Shown here: piece after piece, positions 34,108 to 42,960 of the stretch
Layout of the letters: every line of letters starts with the position of its first letter
How positions within the stretch are numbered: position 1 is the first letter of the stretch
Assembly (NCBI RefSeq): GCF_019801175.1
Contig: NZ_JAHVJR010000001.1
Span: 2,170,001-2,234,000 of the forward strand
Source of the DNA: Vannielia litorea
GTDB lineage: Bacteria; Pseudomonadota; Alphaproteobacteria; Rhodobacterales; Rhodobacteraceae
Length of the DNA stretch: 64,000 bases
Reading direction: 5' to 3'
Notes under the pieces: generated by a model
The model's database searches: none
What the model was told of the DNA's origin: nothing
Seen by the model: only the letters and a program-made list of their open reading frames with translations
Program-made: the position numbers and the translations under genes

Positions 34108-34695
34108 TTAGTTCTGCGCCACAGCCGCGTCAGCGGAGCCTTGCAGGGCCGCCTGCTCTTCCGGCAGGTCGATTTCGTAGAAGGTATAACTCAGGGTGAT
34201 CGAGTTTGTGAACTTGGCATCGCGGTCGTTCACGATCTCCGGGTCGACATAAAAGCTCACCGGCATCTGCACCCGCTCGCCGGGTTGCAGCACCTGCTCG
34301 GTGAAGCAGAAGCAGTCGATCTTGTCAAAATATCCGCCAGCGACGAAGGGGGCCACATTGTAGCTGGCCTGCCCGGCAATCGGCCGGTCGGTCGGGTTGT
34401 AGGCTTCGTAAAAGGCAAGGCCGGTCTCGCCGATCTTCAGCGTCATCTTCTGCTGCACCGGCTTGAACTCCCACGCCATCTTGGCGTCGAGGTTGGCATC
34501 GAAGCGCACAGTAATCTCGCGGTCGAGCACCACGTCGCTGCTGCCCTCGGCCACCGAGGTGGTGCCGCCGTAGCCGGTGACCTTGCAGAACCAGTTGTAG
34601 AACGGCACCGCCACCCAAGCCATAGCGCCCATGAAGACGACAACGCTCACCGCATAAAGCGCAACACGGGCGTTCTGCTTTTCGGGAGCGGCCAT
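34108..34695 (-). CDS. ctaG: Cytochrome c oxidase assembly protein CtaG (Cox11)
   Basis: 195 residues. One N-terminal membrane segment (ARVALYAVSVVVFMGAMAWVAVPFYNWFC) and a periplasmic domain with the copper motif CFCFTEQ in KIDCFCFTEQVLQPGERVQMP. It delivers copper to the CuB site of subunit I. The ATG overlaps the stop of the upstream 69-residue gene (ATGA at 34693-34697), and ctaE follows. Confidence 0.96.
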   Translation of the reverse strand: MAAPEKQNARVALYAVSVVVFMGAMAWVAVPFYNWFCKVTGYGGTTSVAEGSSDVVLDREITVRFDANLDAKMAWEFKPVQQKMTLKIGETGLAFYEAYNPTDRPIAGQASYNVAPFVAGGYFDKIDCFCFTEQVLQPGERVQMPVSFYVDPEIVNDRDAKFTNSITLSYTFYEIDLPEEQAALQGSADAAVAQN

Positions 34696-34904
34696 CAGTT
34701 GCCCTCCCCTGCAGTGGTCTCGGGCGTGGTCATGCCGGGGCGCACCGCGTGGTCGAAGCCTTCGAGCGCCGCCGCGCCGCCGCCGCGGGTGACCTTCACA
34801 AAGGTCAGGCCCAGCACGATGGCGATCAGCGCCACCAGCGACAGGGCAACGCCCACGTTCCGGCCCAGCCGGCGCTGGTGCAGCTCATGTTCCGCCCGGA
34901 TCAT
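34695..34904 (-). CDS. Small single-TM protein of the cytochrome oxidase cluster
   Basis: 69 residues, MIRAEHELHQRRLGRNVGVALS. One membrane helix spans about residues 17-38 (VGVALSLVALIAIVLGLTFVKV), followed by a short tail (TRGGGAAALEGFDHAVRPGMTTPETTAGEGN). It overlaps ctaB at its start and ctaG at its stop, so all three are coupled. Similar small genes occur between ctaB and ctaG in other alphaproteobacteria; a role in oxidase assembly or stability is inferred from position only. The long open frame upstream belongs to no real protein. Confidence 0.85.
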   Translation of the reverse strand: MIRAEHELHQRRLGRNVGVALSLVALIAIVLGLTFVKVTRGGGAAALEGFDHAVRPGMTTPETTAGEGN

Positions 34905-35839
34905 GCCGCGCCCCCGATCAGGCCGAGCGCCCGCAGCGCGGCATCGGCCAGCAGGGCACCAAAGTGCAGCGTCAGGTAGATCAGCGACAGCTTGAAGAAG
35001 CTCTTCTCGACCTTGTAGCCATCCGCCTGCGCGGCCTCGGTCGTCCGCCGAAGAATGGCCCATGCGCCCTTGGCGAAAAGCGCGTTCATCACCAAGGCGG
35101 TGGCGATGTATGCCGGCCCGGCAATCGAGGTGAAGCCCAGCGCCAGCGCCGAGGCGGCCAGCACGAGGGTGTAGATGAAGATCTGGCGGCGCGCGGCGTC
35201 ATGGCCGTGGGTCACGGTCAGCATCGGCACCTTGGCGTCGGCATAGTCCGACTTCATGAACAGGCAGAGCGCCCAGAAGTGCGGCGGTGTCCAGAAGAAG
35301 ATCAGGCCGAACATCAGCACGGCCTCAAGGCTCACCGAGCCAGTGGCCGCCACCCATCCCACCATCGGCGGGAAGGCCCCGGCAGCACCACCGATCACGA
35401 TGTTCTGCGGCGTCCAGCGCTTGAGGATCATCGTGTAGATGACCGCGTAGAAGAAGATGGTGAAAGCCAGCAGAGCGGCGGCGGCGAGGTTGGCCGCAAG
35501 GCCGAGCATCATCACCGAAAGGCCAGAGAGCGCCACGCCGAGGCCCAGCGCCTCGCCCGGCTGCACCTTGCCCGCCGGGATCGGGCGCTTCTGCGTCCGG
35601 CTCATCACGGCGTCGATGTCGGCATCCCACCACATGTTCAGCGCACCCGAGGCCCCTGCCCCGATGGCGATGAAGAGGATGGAGGTGAAGGCGATGAACG
35701 GATGCACCGGCACCGGCGCAACCAGCAGGCCCACCATCGCGGTGAAAACCACAAGCGACATCACGCGCGGCTTCAACAGGGCAACATAGTCCCCGAAGCC
35801 CGGCTCTTCCGTCCGCTCATATGCATTCACGTCGCTCAA
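34901..35839 (-). CDS. ctaB: Protoheme IX farnesyltransferase (heme O synthase)
   Basis: 312 residues from the TTG start chosen here (LSDVNAYERTEEPGFGDYVA). The UbiA-family motif NMWWDADIDAVM, then SRTQKRPIPAGKV, and HFWALCLFMKSDYADAKVPML, are the heme O synthase signature; about nine membrane helices. It attaches farnesyl to heme B on the way to heme A. GGGAGG eight bases before the TTG is the best ribosome binding site; an ATG at 35872 (11 codons earlier) has none. The stop overlaps the next start (ATGA). Confidence 0.93.
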   Translation of the reverse strand: MSDVNAYERTEEPGFGDYVALLKPRVMSLVVFTAMVGLLVAPVPVHPFIAFTSILFIAIGAGASGALNMWWDADIDAVMSRTQKRPIPAGKVQPGEALGLGVALSGLSVMMLGLAANLAAAALLAFTIFFYAVIYTMILKRWTPQNIVIGGAAGAFPPMVGWVAATGSVSLEAVLMFGLIFFWTPPHFWALCLFMKSDYADAKVPMLTVTHGHDAARRQIFIYTLVLAASALALGFTSIAGPAYIATALVMNALFAKGAWAILRRTTEAAQADGYKVEKSFFKLSLIYLTLHFGALLADAALRALGLIGGAA

Positions 35840-35929
35840 ATCGTCTGCCTCCCTAGCGGGTCCTGTTCGCATCGCCCGCGCAGTAGCACATGGCCGGGCG
35901 GCGCCTCATCGGCCCGCCCGGAAGACTGT

Positions 35930-36793
35930 TCAGTCGGCCGAAGCCACCTTCACCGAAGGCGCGCGCCCGGCGAATTCCTCAGTGGCCATCTCAAGCCACT
36001 GGGCATAGGCCTCCTGGCTCACCACCTTCACGGTGATCGGCATATAGGCGTGGTCCTTGCCGCAGAGCTCGGAACACTGGCCAAAGTACACACCTTCGCG
36101 CTCGGCCTTGAACCACAGCTCGGCAGTCCGGCCCGGCACGGCATCCTGCTTCACACCGAAGGCGGGAATGGTCCAGGAGTGGATCACGTCGGCACCGGTC
36201 ACACGGACGACGACAACGGTATCGACCGGGATCACCACGGCGTTGTCGGTCGCCAGCAGGTACTCGTCGGGGGCGTAGCCGTACTCTTCCAGCTCGTCGC
36301 GGGCGAGCATCAGGCTGTCGAAGGCAATGCCCTCTTCAGGGTACTCGTAGCCCCAGTACCACTGGTAGCCGGTGGCCTTGATGGTCAGTTCCGGCTCAGG
36401 GATTTCCTGCTGCTTGAACAGCACCGGCAGCGAGAAGGCGCCGATGAACACGAGGATCACGATGGGCCCGAGGGTCCATGCGATTTCAAGCGGGGTGTTG
36501 TGGGTGAAGTTGGCAGGCTTCGGGTTCGACTTCTGGTTGAAGCGCAGGATGATGATCGCCAGCAGCGCCACCACGAAGAGCGAGATGGCGATGATGATCA
36601 CGTTCACCATGCCCTCCAGCCAATGAATGTCGCGCGCCAGCTCGGTGGCGGCGGGCTGCCAGGCAATGCCCTTTTCATGCGGCTTGCCGATGGATTCGAG
36701 CCCCTCGATCCCGTCCTGGGCGTGGGCGGCAACACCGTGAAAGGCCATCATGAGGCCGGTCGTCACGGCGGCAAGGAGCTTGGAAATCTTCAT
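35930..36793 (-). CDS. ctaC: Cytochrome c oxidase subunit II
   Basis: 287 residues from MKISKLLAAVTTGLMMAFHG, with a signal sequence ending near HAQDG. Two membrane helices follow (VNVIIIAISLFVVALLAIIIL; TLGPIVILVFIGAFSLPVLF). The periplasmic cupredoxin domain has the CuA ligands: the histidine of ADVIHSWTIPAFG and the motif YFGQCSELCGKDHAYM (two cysteines, histidine, methionine). It receives electrons from cytochrome c. GAAGGGA seven bases upstream sets the start. It is the first gene of the leftward oxidase cluster and is divergent from tldD. Confidence 0.97.
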   Translation of the reverse strand: MKISKLLAAVTTGLMMAFHGVAAHAQDGIEGLESIGKPHEKGIAWQPAATELARDIHWLEGMVNVIIIAISLFVVALLAIIILRFNQKSNPKPANFTHNTPLEIAWTLGPIVILVFIGAFSLPVLFKQQEIPEPELTIKATGYQWYWGYEYPEEGIAFDSLMLARDELEEYGYAPDEYLLATDNAVVIPVDTVVVVRVTGADVIHSWTIPAFGVKQDAVPGRTAELWFKAEREGVYFGQCSELCGKDHAYMPITVKVVSQEAYAQWLEMATEEFAGRAPSVKVASAD

Positions 36794-36955
36794 CGGCACG
36801 TCCCTTCGCTTGTCCTGAAGCGCGTCTGCGGGGTGGCGTTCGCGGTCCACCCGTTGTTCCTTCGCGCGTCTCAAACCATATTACATCCGATCTCTCAAGC
36901 GGTTCCAGCGCGGCAATGTGGCGCGCGGGCCGGAAAAATCGACCGAGGAAATGAA

Positions 36956-38374
36956 ATGTCCAGCAGCTTCCGCCCCTTTGAAACAAGCCTCGACGAGGGC
37001 GCAGCCCTGCGGGCGCTCCGTGCGGCCACCGATGGCGCCGAAGATGGCGAGCTGTTTCTGGAGCGCCGCGCCTCCGAGAGCCTCGTGTTCGAGGATGGCC
37101 GGGTAAAGACCGCCAGCTTCGATACATCCGAGGGATTCGGCCTGCGCGCGGTGAAGGGCGAGACCTCCGGTTACGCCCATTCCACCGAGCTCTCCGAAAA
37201 GGCGCTGCTGCGCGCCGCCGAGACCGCGCGGCTTGCCGTGGGCGACGGCGGCGGCGTGCTCGCCCCCGGCCCGCAAGCCACCAACCGGCGGCTCTACGGC
37301 GATGCCGATCCGATCGAGGGAGTCGAATTCCCGGTCAAGATCGAGACCCTTGCGGAGATAGATGCCTTCACCCGCGATCTCGACAGCCGGGTGGTTCAGG
37401 TCTCCGCCTCACTCTCCGCCGCCCTGCAAGAGGTGGTGATCCTCCGCCCCGATGGCACCACCGTCTCCGACACCCGGCCCATGACCCGCATCTACGTGTC
37501 GCTCATCGTCGAGGAGAACGGCCGCCGCGAGAGCGGCAGCCACGGCGGCGGGGGCCGGGTGGAGCTGGGCGGGCTGATTGACCCGGCCATGTGGCAACCC
37601 GCCGCCCGCGAGGCGCTGCGAATCGCTCTGGTGAACCTCGGCGCCGAGCCAGCGCCCGCCGGGGTGATGGATGTGGTGCTTGGCCCCGGCTGGCCCGGCA
37701 TCCTGCTGCATGAGGCAGTGGGCCACGGGCTGGAGGGCGACTTCAACCGCAAGGGCACCTCGGCCTTCGCCGGGCTGATGGGCCAGCAGGTCGCCGCCAA
37801 GGGCGTGACCGTGGTGGATGACGGCACCATCCCCGACCGCCGCGGCTCGATCTCGGTGGATGACGAAGGCACGCCCTCGTCCAAGACCTCCCTGATCGAG
37901 GATGGCGTGCTCGTCGGCTACATGCAGGATCGTCAGAACGCCCGCCTAATGGGCGTGCCCGCCACCGGCAACGGCCGCCGCCAGAGCCACGCCCACCCGC
38001 CGATGCCCCGGATGACCAACACCTACATGCTCGGCGGCACCGAAAGCCCAGACTCGATTCTCGCCGGGCTGGAAGACGGGCTCTACGCCGTCGGCTTCGG
38101 CGGCGGGCAGGTCGATATCACCTCCGGCAAGTTCGTCTTCTCCTGCACCGAGGCCTACCGGGTGAAGAACGGCAAGGTCGGCGCGCCGGTGAAAGGCGCC
38201 ACCCTCATCGGCGACGGCGCGACCTCGCTGAAGAACATCACCGCCATCGGCAATGACATGGCGCTCGATCCCGGCATCGGCACCTGCGGCAAGGCGGGCC
38301 AATGGGTTCCGGTCGGCGTGGGCCTGCCCACCCTGCGGATCGGTGGCCTGACCGTTGGCGGTGCGGGCGCCTGA
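36956..38374 (+). CDS. tldD: TldD metalloprotease subunit
   Basis: 472 residues from MSSSFRPFETSLDEGAALRA. The zinc motif HEAVGH is in GILLHEAVGHGLEGDFNRKG; SRVVQVSASLSAALQEVVI and GGTESPDSILAGLEDGLYAVGFGGGQVDI are typical TldD regions. With TldE it forms a heterodimeric protease that degrades unfolded peptides and matures microcins. GAGGAA before the ATG fixes the start; the very long frame upstream overlaps the oxidase genes on the other strand and is not coding. TldE is not in the window. Confidence 0.96.
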   Translation: MSSSFRPFETSLDEGAALRALRAATDGAEDGELFLERRASESLVFEDGRVKTASFDTSEGFGLRAVKGETSGYAHSTELSEKALLRAAETARLAVGDGGGVLAPGPQATNRRLYGDADPIEGVEFPVKIETLAEIDAFTRDLDSRVVQVSASLSAALQEVVILRPDGTTVSDTRPMTRIYVSLIVEENGRRESGSHGGGGRVELGGLIDPAMWQPAAREALRIALVNLGAEPAPAGVMDVVLGPGWPGILLHEAVGHGLEGDFNRKGTSAFAGLMGQQVAAKGVTVVDDGTIPDRRGSISVDDEGTPSSKTSLIEDGVLVGYMQDRQNARLMGVPATGNGRRQSHAHPPMPRMTNTYMLGGTESPDSILAGLEDGLYAVGFGGGQVDITSGKFVFSCTEAYRVKNGKVGAPVKGATLIGDGATSLKNITAIGNDMALDPGIGTCGKAGQWVPVGVGLPTLRIGGLTVGGAGA

Positions 38375-38404
38375 CCCTGCGCGGTTAACCATGTTTCGGA
38401 AGGC

Positions 38405-38431
38405 ACCGGGGTGCATGCCGCCCCGGTTTTT
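38405..38431 (+). terminator. Rho-independent terminator after tldD
   Basis: ACCGGGG (38405-38411) and CCCCGGT (38421-38427) form a perfect 7-bp stem, followed by TTTTC. It lies about 30 bases after the tldD stop. Confidence 0.75.
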
Positions 38432-38553
38432 CGGTGTGGCGGATGACTTCAAACCCGCCACGTCCGCCAAGCGCATGATTTACATTGATAAATCGGCGGA
38501 ATCCCTACGCCGCGAGAAAAATTTCGCATTTCTGCCCAAAATCTCCCGGCTCG

Positions 38554-38568
38554 TTAATAGCCGGTTAA
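38554..38568 (+). promoter_or_regulatory. CtrA-like binding box upstream of dprA
   Basis: TTAA-TAGCCGG-TTAA matches the full CtrA consensus TTAA-N7-TTAA, and the right half continues as GGTTAACC, the favoured form. It ends 48 bases before the dprA start. In Rhodobacter capsulatus CtrA controls gene-transfer-agent production and uptake genes including dprA, so a regulatory role is plausible. Confidence 0.6.
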
Positions 38569-38616
38569 CCACTCAAGCCTAAAACAGAACCTGCAAGCAG
38601 ACGGAGCGACGTTGGC

Positions 38617-39753
38617 GTGGATTTGTTTTCTTCCCCACCCCCCCTCGCACCACCCACCTCGGAAGAAGATAAGCTGGCGTGGCTTCGTCTCTTGCGCTCT
38701 CGCCGGGTGGGCCCCACGACATTCTATCGCCTGATGGCCGAGCATGGCAGCGCCGCTGCCGCCCTCGAGGCCCTGCCGCAGGTCGCCGCGGCCGCCGGGG
38801 TGAGCCAGTATCATGTCTTCCCCCGCGATCTCGCCGCCAAGGAACTCGCCGCTGGCAAGCGCCACGGCGCCCGGCTCATTGCCGCGGGCGAGCCGCAGTA
38901 CCCCACCGCCCTGCGTGACCTCCCCGATGCCCCGCCCCTGCTCTGGGCGCAGGGCGACCTCACTCTTATCAACAAGCCCACTCTCGCCGTGATCGGCGCG
39001 CGCAACGCCTCCTCCCTCGGTCGCCGCATGGCCGGGCGGCTGGCCGGGGAGCTGGGCCGCGCCGGCCATGTCATCGCCTCCGGCCTCGCCCGCGGGGTCG
39101 ATGCTGAGGCTCACAAGGCCGCGCTGGACAGTGGCACCATCGCCGTGGTCGCGGGCGGGGTTGATGTGACCTACCCGCAAGAGAACGCCGCGCTGATGGC
39201 CCGGATCGCCGAGGGCGGGCTGATCCTCTCCGAGGAGCCGCCGGGCCTGCAGCCACAGGCGCGGCATTTTCCCAAGCGCAACCGCATCATCTCCGGCCTC
39301 GCCCGCGCCGTGGTGGTGGTCGAGGCAGGTGCCCGCTCCGGCAGCCTCATCACCGCCCGCATGGCGCTGGATCAGGGCCGCGAGGTGCTTGCCGTGCCCG
39401 GCCACCCCTTCGATGCCCGCGCCTCGGGCTGCAACATGCTCATTCGCGATGGCGCGACCCTCGTGCGCGGCGCCGATGACGTGCTGGAGGCGCTCGGCCC
39501 CGCCGCCCAGCCAACTCAACCCGAGTCCCCCCAGCCCGCCGACCTGCCCCGCGCGCCCGAGCGCCCCAAGGCCGAGACCGCCAGCCTCCACGCCCGCATC
39601 CTAGGCCTCATCGGCCCCTCGCCGATGGCCGAAGACCAGCTCGCACGCGACCTATCGGTGCCGGCCCAGCGCCTCTCCGAGAACCTGCTCTCGCTTGAGC
39701 TCGATGGCCGGATCGCCCGCCAGCCCGGCGGCCTCATCGTCAAGACTGCGTGA
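38617..39753 (+). CDS. dprA: DNA-processing protein DprA
   Basis: 378 residues, GTG start (MDLFSSPPPLAPPTSEEDKL). The Rossmann-like DprA domain has VIGARNASSLGRRMAGRL, VIASGLARGVDAEAHKAAL, GGVDVTYPQENAAL and PKRNRIISGLARAVVVVEAGARSGSLITARMALDQGREVLAVPG. A C-terminal winged-helix (DprA_WH, SLHARILGLIGPSPMAEDQLARDLSV) follows a Pro-rich linker. It loads RecA on incoming single-stranded DNA, as used in transformation and in acquisition of DNA from gene transfer agents. A CtrA-like box lies upstream and topA downstream. Confidence 0.95.
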   Translation: MDLFSSPPPLAPPTSEEDKLAWLRLLRSRRVGPTTFYRLMAEHGSAAAALEALPQVAAAAGVSQYHVFPRDLAAKELAAGKRHGARLIAAGEPQYPTALRDLPDAPPLLWAQGDLTLINKPTLAVIGARNASSLGRRMAGRLAGELGRAGHVIASGLARGVDAEAHKAALDSGTIAVVAGGVDVTYPQENAALMARIAEGGLILSEEPPGLQPQARHFPKRNRIISGLARAVVVVEAGARSGSLITARMALDQGREVLAVPGHPFDARASGCNMLIRDGATLVRGADDVLEALGPAAQPTQPESPQPADLPRAPERPKAETASLHARILGLIGPSPMAEDQLARDLSVPAQRLSENLLSLELDGRIARQPGGLIVKTA

Positions 39754-39822
39754 TCCGCCACCCCCGGAGGCTACCCCACGCGCGCCCGCGCGAGGCCCGG
39801 CACCGAGGCGTGAATGGCTCCA

Positions 39823-39851
39823 TTGACAAGGCGGCAACAGCCCCCACATGT
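39823..39851 (+). promoter_or_regulatory. Weak promoter candidate for topA
   Basis: A perfect TTGACA (39823-39828) lies 17 bases before ACATGT (39846-39851), which is a poor -10. It precedes the topA start by about 45 bases. A guess based on the -35 match. Confidence 0.3.
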
Positions 39852-39894
39852 TGCGCGCCAATTCGAGTCACCCCCCAGCCCTGAAAGGCGCCCC

Positions 39895-42504
39895 ATGCCA
39901 GTTGTCGTTGTCGAGTCCCCCGCCAAGGCCAAGACAATCAACAAATATCTGGGCTCCGACTATACCGTTCTGGCCTCCTACGGCCACGTCCGCGACCTGC
40001 CGCCAAAGGATGGCTCGGTCGATCCCGAGCATGAGTTCGAGATGAAATGGGAGGTGGCCTCCGACAGCAAAAAGCACGTCGCCGCCATCGCCAACGCCCT
40101 GAAGGACGACAACGCCCTCATCCTCGCAACCGACCCCGACCGCGAAGGCGAGGCGATCAGCTGGCACCTCAAGGAGGCGCTGACCAAGCGCAAGTCGATC
40201 AAGAAGGATACGCCGGTTTCACGCGTCACCTTCAACGCGATTACCAAGGATGCCGTGACCAAGGCCATGGCCGAGCCGCGCGACATTGATATGGAGCTGG
40301 TCGAGGCTTACCTCGCCCGCCGCGCGCTCGATTATCTCGTCGGCTTCAACCTCTCCCCCGTGCTCTGGCGCAAGCTGCCCGGTGCCCGTTCCGCTGGCCG
40401 CGTGCAGTCCGTCTGCCTGCGCCTCATCGTCGAGCGCGAAATGGAGATCGAGGCTTTCCGCGCCCGCGAGTACTGGTCGGTCAAGGCCATGCTCACCACC
40501 CCGCGTGGCCAGAACTTCGAGGCCCGGCTCACCGTTCTGGGCGGCAAGAAGCTCGACCGCTACGACATCGAGAACGAGACCGCCGCGGAGCTGGCCGTTC
40601 AGGCGATCAACAGCCGAGACCTCTCGGTGCAGTCGGTCGAGGCCAAGCCCAACACCCGCAACCCCTCGCCGCCCTTCATGACCTCCACGCTCCAACAGGA
40701 GGCCTCCCGCAAGTTCGGCATGGGCGCACGGGCCTGCATGGGCACGGCGCAACGGCTCTACGAGGCCGGGCACATCACCTACATGCGGACGGATGGCATA
40801 GACATGGCCCCCGAGGCCGTCGCCGCCGCCCGCGATGCCATCGGCGCGCGTTTCGGCAAAGAGTATGTGCCGGGCGAGCCGCGCATCTACAAGAACAAGG
40901 CCAAGAACGCGCAGGAAGCCCACGAATGTATCCGCCCCACGGATATGAGCGCGGACCCTGACAGCCTCAATCTCGAGGCCGACCAGCGCAAGCTCTACGA
41001 CCTGATATGGAAGCGCACCCTCGCCTCCCAGATGGCCAGCGCGAAGTTCGAGCGCACCACGGTGACGGTCGGCTCCAAGGACGGGCAGGTCGAGCTGCGC
41101 GCCACCGGTCAGGTGGTGCTCTTCGACGGGTTCCTGAAGGTCTATGAAGAGGGCCGCGACGACGAGGTGGTCGATGACGACGACCGCCGCCTGCCGCAGG
41201 TCGCCGAGGGCGATGCCACCGCCAAGCAGTCGGTCACGCCCGAGCAGCATTTCACCCAGCCCCCGCCCCGCTACACCGAGGCCACGCTGGTCAAGCGGAT
41301 GGAAGAGCTCGGCATCGGCCGCCCCTCCACCTACGCCTCGATCGTCACCACGATTCAGGACCGGGAGTATGTGACCAAGGACAAGGGCCGCCTCATCCCC
41401 GAGGACAAGGGCCGCTTGGTGACGGTGTTCCTCACCAACTATTTCCGCCGCTACGTGGGCTACGAGTTCACCGCCAAGCTTGAGGAAGAGCTCGACGAGA
41501 TCTCGGCAGGCGATGCTCAGTGGACCTCGGTGCTCGCCAGTTTCTGGCGTGATTTCAAGGCCGCGATCGAAGAGACCTCCGAGCTGCGCATCACCGAGGT
41601 GCTCGAAAAGATCAACGAGGTGCTCGAGCCGCACCTCTTCCCGCCCCTGCCCGAGGGCGGCGACCCCCGCCTTTGCCCCAACTGCGGCAAGGGCCGGCTC
41701 TCCATGCGCACCGCCCGCTCCGGCGGGGCCTTCATCGGCTGCTCGAACTACCCCGAATGCCGCTACACCCGCCCCTTCGGCCCGCCCGATCCCGAGGCCG
41801 AGAAAAGCGCGATCCCGCCCGAGGGCAAGCTGCTGGGCGAGGACGGTGGAGACAAAATCTGGGTCATGAAGGGCCGCTTCGGCCCCTACGTCCAGCGCGG
41901 CGAGGTGACGGAAGACAACAAGAAGCCCCCGCGCCAGTCGGTCCCCAAGGAGTGGAAGCCTGAAGAGCTGGAGCTGGCCACCGCCGTCAAGCTGCTCTCC
42001 CTGCCCCGCCTGATCGGCACGCACCCCGAAGATGGCGTGAACGTCTGGGCCAACATCGGGCGCTATGGGCCATATCTGAAGCACGCCGAAAGCACCTCCG
42101 ACCGGGGCGGCACCAACGCCAACCTCGAGGGCCTCGATGAGGTCTGGGAAGTAGGGATGAACCGCGCCGTCCAGCTCTTGGCCGAAAAGGTCGCCTCGCG
42201 CGGCGGTCGCGGCGCTGCCAAGACCCTGCGCGAGCTGGGCGAGCACCCCGAAGCGGGCGGCCCGGTGGCGATCATGGAGGGCAAGTACGGCCCCTACGTG
42301 AAGTGGGACAAGATCAACGCCACCCTCCCCAAGGGCTCCGAACCGGAGCAATTTACCATGGAAGCCGCCGTTGAGCTGATCGCCGAGAAGGCCGCCTCCA
42401 AGGGCAAGAAGCGCCCCGCCAAAAAGGCGGCGGCCAAGAAAACAACGGCCAAGAAGCCCGCCGCCAAGAAAGCCCCGGCGAAGAAGAAAGCCGCCAAAAA
42501 GTAA
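39895..42504 (+). CDS. topA: DNA topoisomerase I
   Basis: 869 residues. The TOPRIM domain opens MPVVVVESPAKAKTINKYLG and contains DPDREGEAISWHL. The active-site tyrosine is Y296 in GHITYMRTDGIDM. Near residue 590 a zinc-binding region (CPNCGKGRLSM ... FIGCSNYPECRYTRPFG) occurs, followed by two topoisomerase C-terminal repeats (WVMKGRFGPYVQRGE and MEGKYGPYVKW). The last 30 residues are a Lys/Ala/Pro-rich tail that probably binds DNA. It relaxes negative supercoils. AAAGG precedes the ATG. Confidence 0.97.
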   Translation: MPVVVVESPAKAKTINKYLGSDYTVLASYGHVRDLPPKDGSVDPEHEFEMKWEVASDSKKHVAAIANALKDDNALILATDPDREGEAISWHLKEALTKRKSIKKDTPVSRVTFNAITKDAVTKAMAEPRDIDMELVEAYLARRALDYLVGFNLSPVLWRKLPGARSAGRVQSVCLRLIVEREMEIEAFRAREYWSVKAMLTTPRGQNFEARLTVLGGKKLDRYDIENETAAELAVQAINSRDLSVQSVEAKPNTRNPSPPFMTSTLQQEASRKFGMGARACMGTAQRLYEAGHITYMRTDGIDMAPEAVAAARDAIGARFGKEYVPGEPRIYKNKAKNAQEAHECIRPTDMSADPDSLNLEADQRKLYDLIWKRTLASQMASAKFERTTVTVGSKDGQVELRATGQVVLFDGFLKVYEEGRDDEVVDDDDRRLPQVAEGDATAKQSVTPEQHFTQPPPRYTEATLVKRMEELGIGRPSTYASIVTTIQDREYVTKDKGRLIPEDKGRLVTVFLTNYFRRYVGYEFTAKLEEELDEISAGDAQWTSVLASFWRDFKAAIEETSELRITEVLEKINEVLEPHLFPPLPEGGDPRLCPNCGKGRLSMRTARSGGAFIGCSNYPECRYTRPFGPPDPEAEKSAIPPEGKLLGEDGGDKIWVMKGRFGPYVQRGEVTEDNKKPPRQSVPKEWKPEELELATAVKLLSLPRLIGTHPEDGVNVWANIGRYGPYLKHAESTSDRGGTNANLEGLDEVWEVGMNRAVQLLAEKVASRGGRGAAKTLRELGEHPEAGGPVAIMEGKYGPYVKWDKINATLPKGSEPEQFTMEAAVELIAEKAASKGKKRPAKKAAAKKTTAKKPAAKKAPAKKKAAKK

Positions 42505-42590
42505 CCCCTGCCACGGGATTACCGCAATCTCGCGCCTCTCCTGCCTGAAACGCTGATTAACCACGTTTTGCACAGCAGAAGAGGCGCCGG

Positions 42591-42860
42591 ATGTTCCGCA
42601 AGATCTACGATTGCATCAACCCCATGGTGGTCATGCCAATCTGCGGGGTGGCCTACGGGCTGGTCCGTGCGGCCGGCGCCTATGTGGACAGCGTGCAGGC
42701 GGGCGCCGAGATGAGCGGCCCCCAGATCGCGGGCTATACGCTGGGCGCCGTCTTTGTCTGGGGCCTTGCCGGGTTGACCCTCGCCTGGGTCTTCGAGTGG
42801 TTCGACCGGCGCGAGGCCCGCAAGCAGGGCGAGGCCTCCGAGGCCGAGCAGCAAGGCTGA
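42591..42860 (+). CDS. Small hypothetical membrane protein (2 TM)
   Basis: 89 residues, MFRKIYDCINPMVVMPICGVAYG. Hydrophobic segments near residues 10-30 and 46-67 are separated by a short polar stretch (DSVQAGAEMSGPQ). The C-terminus is charged (FDRREARKQGEASEAEQQG). GAGG lies before the ATG, giving the start support. No family recognised. It stands between topA and the CoA-transferase genes on the same strand. Confidence 0.65.
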   Translation: MFRKIYDCINPMVVMPICGVAYGLVRAAGAYVDSVQAGAEMSGPQIAGYTLGAVFVWGLAGLTLAWVFEWFDRREARKQGEASEAEQQG

Positions 42861-42960
42861 TCCCAGCGCAGCAGGCGCGCCGCCCCCGCCGCACCGCAGC
42901 ATTTCATTGACTCCTCCCCCGCGCCGCGTGACAACGGGGCCAGCGCAAAGAGGAGTTCCC

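Noticed and set aside
34964..36955. 660-codon open extension in front of tldD across the oxidase genes
   Set aside because: It is antisense to ctaB and ctaC, has the same His/Arg/Gly-rich bias, and tldD has a good ribosome binding site and conserved N-terminus at 36956.
42390..42504. Lys/Ala repeat at the end of topA as a possible frameshift or low-complexity artefact
   Set aside because: Lysine-rich tails are common in alphaproteobacterial topoisomerase I and the frame is intact to its stop codon.
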